Made by a program: the position numbers and the translations under genes. Shown here one piece after another: positions 1 to 4,295 of a stretch of DNA of 6,715 nt (positions within the stretch are counted from its first letter, which is position 1; each line of letters opens with the position of its first letter). Below the pieces are notes generated by a model. That model was not told the DNA's origin, ran no database searches, and worked only from the letters and a program-made list of their open reading frames with translations. This DNA comes from Fidelibacterota bacterium (GTDB lineage: Bacteria > Fidelibacterota > BS150m-G59), in the NCBI GenBank assembly GCA_016784265.1, contig JADHUZ010000076.1, forward strand, positions 1 to 6,715, written 5' to 3'.

Positions 1-743
1 CACTTTGGAATCTTAACAGCAATGACGAATGGTATGATGATACCGAAAGTTATGCGGGTGAACGCTCAGTATGTCATCGGCGTTATCCGAGTTCAGGAGA
101 TAATATTATCACAAATTTTGAAAAGCGGATAAAATGCTATTCAGCATCCACAAAATATTCTTTGCAAGGCTACATCAAAACGCAAAGTGCAAGCAATGTT
201 ACAATTGAAATAAGATATTATGAATCACGCACGGATTCCTACTATTTGGATAGCGAAAACATCGGAATTGAGATAGATGGAGATACAGATTGGACATTTT
301 ATCATAAAGAATTAACGCTTCCTTCTCAAACAAAATATTTTGATATTCGTTTGAATAGTAACTGCCCAGATAGTGATGAAGCGCTCTCTTGGTTTGATAA
401 TGTCAGCATCACGGGATGGACAAATTGGCAATCAATAAATTCTACCGAAGAGATTGAACATCCAAATGATTTTTATTATTTGCAATTGCGAACAAATTCA
501 GAAATTGATGATGTTATTGTAAATTATTCTGAATCTGGTTATAATAACACACCTCAAATATTTTACGGCGATGTGAATAATGACGGTGCAATAAACGTTT
601 TGGATATTGTTTTGGTTGTAAATATCATAATGGAACAACATACACCGAGCGATTATGAATTTTGGGCGGCAGACGCAAACGAAGACGGTAATATCAATGT
701 GATGGATATTGTTTTGATTGTGGGAATGATTTTAGAAAATTAG
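1..743 (+). CDS. Secreted protein with CBM-like beta-sandwich and C-terminal type I dockerin (5' partial)
   Basis: The reading frame is open from base 3 to the TAG at 741-743, giving 246 residues with no start in view, so the true gene begins upstream. Residues about 1-140 alternate strand-like segments rich in Tyr, Asp and Asn and end in WFDNVSI, a pattern typical of carbohydrate-binding (CBM4_9-like) or galactose-binding jelly-roll domains. The C-terminus (bases about 564-740) is a type I dockerin: two 12-residue calcium loops, DVNNDGAINVLD (570-605) and DANEDGNINVMD (672-707), each with Asp/Asn/Asp/Asp at positions 1, 3, 5 and 12 and followed by a hydrophobic helix. Both loops look intact. 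Dockerins bind cohesins in cellulosomes, but outside clostridia their role is mostly unknown. The catalytic part, if any, lies outside the window, so hydrolase, protease and phosphoesterase all remain possible. The dockerin call is firm; the upstream fold is an inference. Confidence 0.85.
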   Translation, partial: LWNLNSNDEWYDDTESYAGERSVCHRRYPSSGDNIITNFEKRIKCYSASTKYSLQGYIKTQSASNVTIEIRYYESRTDSYYLDSENIGIEIDGDTDWTFYHKELTLPSQTKYFDIRLNSNCPDSDEALSWFDNVSITGWTNWQSINSTEEIEHPNDFYYLQLRTNSEIDDVIVNYSESGYNNTPQIFYGDVNNDGAINVLDIVLVVNIIMEQHTPSDYEFWAADANEDGNINVMDIVLIVGMILEN

Positions 744-744
744 C

Positions 745-801
745 CGCTGATTTACGCAGAAAAGCACAGATTGTTTCAGTGAAAATCAGCGAAATTCTGT
801 G
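745..801. repeat. Intergenic inverted-repeat element with interlocking arms
   Basis: Just after the stop codon of the dockerin gene, CGCTGATTT (745-753) is perfectly complementary to AAATCAGCG (783-791). A second pair, CACAGA (765-770) with TCTGTG (796-801), interlocks with the first, and a small hairpin (TTTC-AGT-GAAA, 774-784) sits in the middle. The wording, alternating CTGATTT, ACGCAG, CACAGATT and AATCAGCG, resembles a class of short imperfect repeats I recall from intergenic regions of many FCB and deltaproteobacterial genomes. No T-run directly follows the stem, so an ordinary rho-independent terminator is not well supported. It could be a dispersed repeat, a processing site or a terminator variant. 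Confidence 0.5.
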
Positions 802-819
802 GCAAAAAAGGGAGATAAA

Positions 820-873
820 ATGAAAAAAATATCAATAGCGATTTTAATTGTAAATTTGGCTTTGGGAGAATGA
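820..873 (+). CDS. Orphan 17-residue signal-peptide-like ORF
   Basis: ATG at 820 is preceded by GGGAG (810-814), a good ribosome binding site at normal spacing, and encodes MKKISIAILIVNLALGE before a TGA at 871-873. The peptide looks like the first part of a Sec signal sequence: two lysines, a hydrophobic core and a small residue near the end. It then stops where a cleavage site and mature protein would be expected. The end of this ORF also contains GGGAGA, which serves as the ribosome binding site of the next gene at 878, so the two could be translationally coupled. It may be the remnant of a secreted protein gene cut by a deletion, a leader peptide, or chance. I do not recognise a family. 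Confidence 0.3.
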   Translation: MKKISIAILIVNLALGE

Positions 874-877
874 CAAC

Positions 878-1084
878 ATGAACTTAAAACAACACAAACT
901 TAGCAAAGATAGACGATTCTTTTTTCTCGTTTCTGGTGCGATTATTTGGTTGGGGATTTTTCTGACTGGATTTGAAACGGCGAGTTTTATATTTTACATT
1001 CCAGGAATCTCATTCTTTTTTGCGGTGACAACAGGATATTGTCCGGGTATGATAATTTCCAAAATATTATTTGGTGGAAAATGA
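878..1084 (+). CDS. Small two-helix membrane protein, DUF2892/YgaP-like
   Basis: The product has 68 residues. A short basic N-terminus (KLSKDRR, residues 7-13) is followed by two hydrophobic segments, about 14-31 and 35-51, then TGYCPG (52-57) and a short tail ending in LFGGK. DUF2892, the membrane domain also seen in YgaP, has the same plan: an N-terminal Asp-Arg, two helices, then a Thr-Gly-x-Cys-Pro motif and a short Gly-containing tail. The match is by eye, and the first helix is less Gly-rich than usual. DUF2892 proteins sit in the inner membrane, sometimes beside rhodanese domains; their role is poorly defined. GGGAGA at 864-869 supports the ATG at 878. The stop overlaps the start of the next gene (ATGA), so the two are probably one transcript. 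Confidence 0.6.
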   Translation: MNLKQHKLSKDRRFFFLVSGAIIWLGIFLTGFETASFIFYIPGISFFFAVTTGYCPGMIISKILFGGK

Positions 1085-1524
1085 TAATAAAACCACTTCA
1101 TTTACCGACAGATTCAAATGAACTGGTTCGACTTCATTTATCAATTAATGGTGAAGATACCGATGAAAATGTCATTCAATTTTATCTGGAATATGGCGGT
1201 GATGTTTGGGTCGTGCATTTTGAAGGAAAAATTATCGGATTTTCTGCGCTTTCAAAATGTTTGTGGAACAAGATTTCTATCATCGAAGGAATGGCGATTG
1301 ATAAAAAATTTCAGAATCGTGGATTTGGCAAAAACTTATTGGATTTTGTCGTCAAACATGCAAAGCATCGTGGCGACCGTTTTATCACAGTTCAAACGGC
1401 AACTTGGAATAAAAAAGGTATAAAATTCTACGAACGAGAAGGCTTTGTATCAAAAATCGTTTTCGAGAAATATTTTGGGAACGAAATTGATATGGTTTGG
1501 TTGGAAATGAAATTAAATGAATAA
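1081..1524 (+). CDS. GNAT-family N-acetyltransferase
   Basis: The product has 147 residues, a normal length for a single GNAT domain. These enzymes transfer an acetyl group from acetyl-CoA to an amine. Motif A is clear: a strand (IIEGMAID, about 67-74) followed by the pyrophosphate-binding loop QNRGFGK (78-84), fitting the Q/R-x-x-G-x-G/A consensus, and a helix (LLDFVVKHAK). Motif B follows as W109-N-K-K-G-I-K-F-Y-E-R-E-G-F, the usual strand 5/helix region with the Tyr that often serves as general acid. The ATG at 1081 is preferred over an upstream in-frame TTG at 1039 because it overlaps the preceding stop as ATGA, has GGTGG at 1073-1077, and begins just before the domain. The substrate cannot be read from sequence; a small molecule, an antibiotic or a protein N-terminus are all possible. 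Confidence 0.9.
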   Translation: MIIKPLHLPTDSNELVRLHLSINGEDTDENVIQFYLEYGGDVWVVHFEGKIIGFSALSKCLWNKISIIEGMAIDKKFQNRGFGKNLLDFVVKHAKHRGDRFITVQTATWNKKGIKFYEREGFVSKIVFEKYFGNEIDMVWLEMKLNE

Positions 1525-1566
1525 TTTATTAGTATTCTGAAACCGTGCCGTGCAAGTTTACGCGAT
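1517..1566 (+). other. Out-of-frame 5' segment of the YCII gene (apparent 1-base frameshift)
   Basis: YCII proteins of this type usually start about 20 residues before the TEEE motif with a strand such as M-x-x-F-V-Y-I-L-x-P. Here ATG at 1517, overlapping the GNAT stop, reads MNNLLVF and then meets TGA at 1538-1540. The frame of the downstream gene, read back from 1567, gives LKPCRASLRD directly upstream (1537-1566). Joining the two by one extra base near 1537 restores MNNLLVFLKPCRASLRD followed by MVTEEE, the expected length and pattern. This looks like a single-base deletion, either a real mutation or a sequence/assembly error. An initiation at a rare ATT or CTG codon in the downstream frame is the alternative. 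Confidence 0.55.
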
Positions 1567-1809
1567 ATGGTTACGGAAGAAGAAAAGATGATTTTTAAAC
1601 GACACGAGACATACATTCAGAAAAAATTTGCAGAGAAAGTTTTGGAATTTGTTGGAACTTCGTTTGAAAAAGATGAGGAGCATTTTGCGATTGTCATCAT
1701 CAACGCAGAAAACAAAAAAGAAGCTCACGAGATAATGGCAAATGATCCCGCTGTTAAAAACGGATTGTTAATTTCCAAAATAACTGAATTTAATACTTAT
1801 TTGAAATAA
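1567..1809 (+). CDS. YCII-related domain protein, N-terminus probably displaced by a frameshift
   Basis: The open part encodes 80 residues starting MVTEEE. The pattern TEEE, then His13, then FAIVIINAENKKEAHEIM, then NDPAVKNGL (59-67) and a final strand ITEFNTYL is that of the YCII superfamily (YciI-like). These are small ferredoxin-like alpha/beta proteins with a conserved His and Asp-Pro pair that suggests an active or binding site, but most have no assigned reaction. Full-length members carry an extra first beta strand before TEEE, which here lies in the out-of-frame segment just upstream. ATG 1567 has no good ribosome site; ATG 1588 has GGAAG (1575-1579) but would cut further into the domain. 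The gene follows the GNAT gene with essentially no gap, so it is likely in the same operon. If the frameshift is real, the product may lack its first strand. Confidence 0.7.
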   Translation: MVTEEEKMIFKRHETYIQKKFAEKVLEFVGTSFEKDEEHFAIVIINAENKKEAHEIMANDPAVKNGLLISKITEFNTYLK

Positions 1810-1813
1810 GGAG
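1808..1813 (+). promoter_or_regulatory. Shine-Dalgarno AAGGAG overlapping the YCII stop codon
   Basis: AAGGAG lies 6 bases before the ATG at 1820 and overlaps the TAA (1807-1809) of the YCII gene. It is one of the strongest ribosome sites in the window and fixes the lipoprotein start, and it implies that ribosomes finishing the YCII gene end on it. Confidence 0.75.
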
Positions 1814-1819
1814 AAAAAA

Positions 1820-2401
1820 ATGAAACAAATAGCAATTTTGTTTTTATTCACGATTTTTGTGCTAAATTGCGGGCACGATTTATCGCAATATGACCGATTT
1901 GTCGAGCCGCAGATTTCAGAAAAACAACCGCAGAAAATGTTGGTTTACGAAATTATGGGCGATCCAAACGAAACCGCTGGAGTAGCAATTGGTGCATTAT
2001 ATTCCGCATTCTACAAAATGAAAAAAGAATATCAAATGGAGATGGCGGCACCAAAAGCCAGATGGCCACAACCTCCAGATACTCCCCGAGAAGAGTGGAT
2101 TGGCATTTTCGGTTTGGAAATTCCAGAATCTCTATCAAATCTTCCCAAAGAAATTTCAGATAAATATCCTCAACTCAAAATTGAAACTTGGGAATATGGC
2201 TTAGTTGCTGAAATTATGCATGTTGGTTCGTATGCAACTGAACATTCGACAGTTCAAAAACTTATCGATTTTATTTCTGAAAGTGGTTATCAAATTGTTG
2301 GCGGACACGAGGAAGAATATCTTAAAGGTCCGGGAATGTTCTTCAAAGGAAATCCAGAAAAATACAAAACAATCATTCGGTTTCCGGTGAGGGAGAAATA
2401 A
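1820..2401 (+). CDS. Predicted lipoprotein with GyrI-like ligand-binding domain
   Basis: The product has 193 residues. A hydrophobic leader (about 4-16) ends in V-L-N-C17-G, read as a lipobox with Cys17 as the lipidated residue; Asn before the Cys is unusual, so lipidation is likely rather than certain. From about residue 38 the sequence fits the GyrI-like/AraC effector-binding fold: KMLVYEIMGDPNE, then a helix with MKKEY, then EEWIGIFGLEIP (91-102), and the second half YGLVAEIMHVGSY (126-138), TVQKLIDFISESGYQI and HEEEYLKGP (163-171). The conserved Glu residues near 164-166 match the acidic residue that contacts ligand in this fold. Relatives in the cytoplasm sense drugs or bind gyrase; an exported copy would more likely bind a small hydrophobic or cationic compound in the periplasm. 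No DNA-binding domain is present. The ligand cannot be inferred. Confidence 0.75.
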   Translation: MKQIAILFLFTIFVLNCGHDLSQYDRFVEPQISEKQPQKMLVYEIMGDPNETAGVAIGALYSAFYKMKKEYQMEMAAPKARWPQPPDTPREEWIGIFGLEIPESLSNLPKEISDKYPQLKIETWEYGLVAEIMHVGSYATEHSTVQKLIDFISESGYQIVGGHEEEYLKGPGMFFKGNPEKYKTIIRFPVREK

Positions 2402-2505
2402 TGGGCGCTGATCACGAACATCGGGTTTGCACTTATGACGAAGCGGAAGCCGCGATTCGCAAAAACGAAACGATTTACATCAACTGTAATTTTAATTCTC
2501 AATAA
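2401..2505 (+). CDS. Hypothetical 34-residue protein coupled to the lipoprotein gene
   Basis: The ATG shares its first base with the last base of the lipoprotein stop (TAATG), and GAGGGAG at 2389-2395 provides a ribosome site. The peptide starts MGADHEHRVCTYDEAEAAIR and ends in YINCNFNSQ before TAA at 2503-2505. It is hydrophilic, has two Cys and two His, and has no signal or membrane segment. Its start is richer in G and C than the surrounding DNA. I recognise no family. The tight overlap and good ribosome site favour translation; it may be a true small protein, perhaps metal-binding given Cys and His, or the surviving N-terminus of a longer gene. The region after it, up to the next gene, is AT-rich and empty. 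Confidence 0.45.
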   Translation: MGADHEHRVCTYDEAEAAIRKNETIYINCNFNSQ

Positions 2506-2572
2506 AAAATTTTAAACAAATGGTAAAGAACACAAAAAAATTGCAAAAAGAAAAATCTGCGACTAAAAGAAT

Positions 2573-3574
2573 ATGATTCAATTTGCATTCACACATTTCT
2601 CTTGGTTTCTGCTCATTATTCCGTTGTTTTTGGGATTGATGATTTGGGATTATTTCGCTCGAAAAAAGATGCGAAAATTTCTTGCTTCAGACGAACATCA
2701 CGAATTATTGTTTTCTAAAATTTCTGTGCGCAAACGACGAATTCGTTCAGCAATGGCGTTATCTTCGATTGTTTTTTTGATTTTGGCGTTGCTCGGTCCG
2801 GAAATCGGTTTGCGTTTGCAAAAAGTCGAACGCGAAGGATTGGATATTATTATCGCTCTGGATGTGTCGCAATCGATGCTCGTGAACGATGTTTCGCCAA
2901 CTCGACTGGAGCGGGCGAAATTTGAAATTTTGCGGATGATTGATGAATTTTCTGGCGACCGTGTTGGCTTGATTGCCTTTGCTGGCGCGGCGAAATTGCA
3001 ATGTCCATTGACGCTTGATTACAGTGCGGCGCATACTTTTTTAGATGTGATGAATGTTGGGATTATCGAAAAACAGGGCACAAATTTATCGGCGGCGATT
3101 GATGAAGCGAAGCGAAGTTTTACTGAAAAAGGCAAGCAAAGTCGCGTTTTGGTGTTGATTTCCGATGGTGAGGAATTGGAAGCCGATGCGATTGAATCTG
3201 CCCAAAAAGCAAAATCAGAAAACATCACAATTCACACGCTTTCGGTTGGGACAGCAGTCGGCGCACCTGTGCCAGTTTACGATGAAACCGGAAATTTGGT
3301 TGAGTTTAAAAAAGACGAATCGGAGCAAACCGTAACTTCGCGTGTGAATACGGCAGTGATGATAGGCATAGCGCGGGCTGGCGGTGGCAAACATTATTCG
3401 CTTTCGCAGACAAATTTCCAGAAACTTTACGCCGAAATTCAGCAAGCCGAAACGGGCAGTATTTCCACGCATGAATACACAGATTTTGAAAATCGCTTTC
3501 AATGGCCGCTGGGTTTGGCGTTTGTTTTGTTGGTTGGCGAGTGGTTGATTTCGACAAGGAGAAAAGATGGGTAG
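2573..3574 (+). CDS. batB: BatB: membrane-anchored von Willebrand factor A protein
   Basis: The product has 333 residues, the usual BatA/BatB length. Two N-terminal membrane helices (about 9-27 and 59-77) flank a short cytoplasmic loop, then a VWA domain spans about 88-295, and a third helix lies at about 311-327 just before a basic tail. The MIDAS metal site is complete: DVSQS (97-101), Thr170 in KQGTN, and Asp198 in ISDGEE. The features VSPTRLERAK (107-116), CPLTLDY (144-150) and KQGTNL favour BatB over BatA. Bat proteins form an envelope complex linked to aerotolerance in Bacteroides fragilis, though the biochemical role is unsettled. The 67 bases upstream (2506-2572) carry no clear promoter and only a weak ribosome site. 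The usual moxR, DUF58 and batA genes are not upstream. The stop lies inside the start of batC. Confidence 0.9.
   Translation: MIQFAFTHFSWFLLIIPLFLGLMIWDYFARKKMRKFLASDEHHELLFSKISVRKRRIRSAMALSSIVFLILALLGPEIGLRLQKVEREGLDIIIALDVSQSMLVNDVSPTRLERAKFEILRMIDEFSGDRVGLIAFAGAAKLQCPLTLDYSAAHTFLDVMNVGIIEKQGTNLSAAIDEAKRSFTEKGKQSRVLVLISDGEELEADAIESAQKAKSENITIHTLSVGTAVGAPVPVYDETGNLVEFKKDESEQTVTSRVNTAVMIGIARAGGGKHYSLSQTNFQKLYAEIQQAETGSISTHEYTDFENRFQWPLGLAFVLLVGEWLISTRRKDG
3556..3561 (+). promoter_or_regulatory. Shine-Dalgarno of batC inside the batB coding region
   Basis: AAGGAG lies within the last codons of batB, 5 bases before the batC ATG at 3567. It decides the batC start and explains the 8-base overlap: batC is initiated before ribosomes reach the batB stop at 3572-3574. 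Confidence 0.75.
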
Positions 3575-4292
3575 AATTCTCATTATTTCAGTGATTGTTG
3601 GATTTGCATTTTCGCAGGTAGATTCTATTCAAGTTACGCACGAGCAGAAATCACGCATCGAAAATTTGCAAAAAATGGCAGAAAAATATCCTGATGCGTT
3701 GGAATTGCAATACAATTTGGGCAATGCACTATCTGAAATTGGTGTGCCTGCCGGTGCGATTTCGGCATATCAAAATGCACTTTCTTTGGAAGATGAAACG
3801 CAACGGTCGCAGGCATTTTACAATCTTGGTAATGCGCTTTTTGAGGCATCGCAACAACTTTCCCAACAGCAAAATGATGCCAATCCAGAACAAATGCAAG
3901 AGACGGCAAAAAAATCTCAACAGGCACTCGAAGGCAGCTTACAAGCATTTGCACAAGCGATGATATTAAATCCAGATGACAGTGATGCAAAATGGAATTA
4001 CGAATTGGTGAAACGCATTTTGGAACAAAAACAACAATCACAGCAAAATCAAGATGGCGAAAAAAAAGAAGAACAGGAGCAGTCCGAGGAAAATCAGGAA
4101 AAACAGCAATCACAGGAGCAACAGCAGGAAGAAGAACAAGCAGAAAATCAGCCAAAACCCGAAGAACAAGAAGAAATGAGCAAAGACGAAGCAGAGCGAT
4201 TATTGCAAGCGATGGAGCAAAAGGAAAATGAGCAAATGAAAGAAATGATGCAAAAACGCATCAAGGCTGGAACGCCTGGAAAAGATTGGTAA
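3567..4292 (+). CDS. batC: BatC: exported TPR protein with Gln/Glu-rich linker
   Basis: The product has 241 residues. A short signal peptide (about 1-16, ending GFAFS before Q17) sends it across the inner membrane. Two TPR-like units follow: about 43-76, with YNLGNALSEIG and AISAYQNALSL, and about 81-150, with FYNLGNALFEAS and a second helix reaching LNPDDSDAKWNYELV. Between the helices of the second unit is a Gln-rich insertion. Residues about 153-202 are almost only Gln, Glu, Lys, Asn and Ser and must be disordered or a single extended helix. The C-terminus, DEAERLLQAMEQKENEQMK (207-225) and a final KDW, matches the conserved end of BatC proteins. TPRs scaffold protein contacts, so BatC probably links BatB and BatD in the envelope. 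The start overlaps batB by 8 bases and the stop is 3 bases before batD. Confidence 0.88.
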   Translation: MGRILIISVIVGFAFSQVDSIQVTHEQKSRIENLQKMAEKYPDALELQYNLGNALSEIGVPAGAISAYQNALSLEDETQRSQAFYNLGNALFEASQQLSQQQNDANPEQMQETAKKSQQALEGSLQAFAQAMILNPDDSDAKWNYELVKRILEQKQQSQQNQDGEKKEEQEQSEENQEKQQSQEQQQEEEQAENQPKPEEQEEMSKDEAERLLQAMEQKENEQMKEMMQKRIKAGTPGKDW

Positions 4293-4295
4293 AAC

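Noticed and set aside
162..164. TTG as start of the dockerin protein
   Set aside because: The frame is open to the window edge and the upstream residues continue the same beta-sandwich pattern, so the gene simply enters from the left.
1039..1041. TTG as start of the GNAT gene
   Set aside because: It would overlap the previous gene by 46 bases and add residues outside the domain; ATG 1081 has an ATGA overlap and a ribosome site.
1528..1545. Programmed -1 frameshift in the YCII gene
   Set aside because: No slippery heptamer and no downstream stem-loop or upstream Shine-Dalgarno-like stimulator is visible; a one-base indel is simpler.
2541..2569. Possible promoter TTGCAA with a -10-like TAAAAG before batB
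   Set aside because: The -10 match is poor, the region is AT-rich so such matches arise by chance, and FCB promoters often differ from this consensus.
3634..4155. Open frame of 173 codons on the - strand over batC
   Set aside because: It arises from the Gln/Glu-rich, stop-poor codons of batC read in reverse; the batC frame has a TPR pattern and conserved ending.
3992..4231. Arg-rich + strand frame inside batC
   Set aside because: It is the shifted frame of the CAR/GAR/AAR repeat, which gives Arg/Lys/Ser/Thr by chance; no start signal and no domain.
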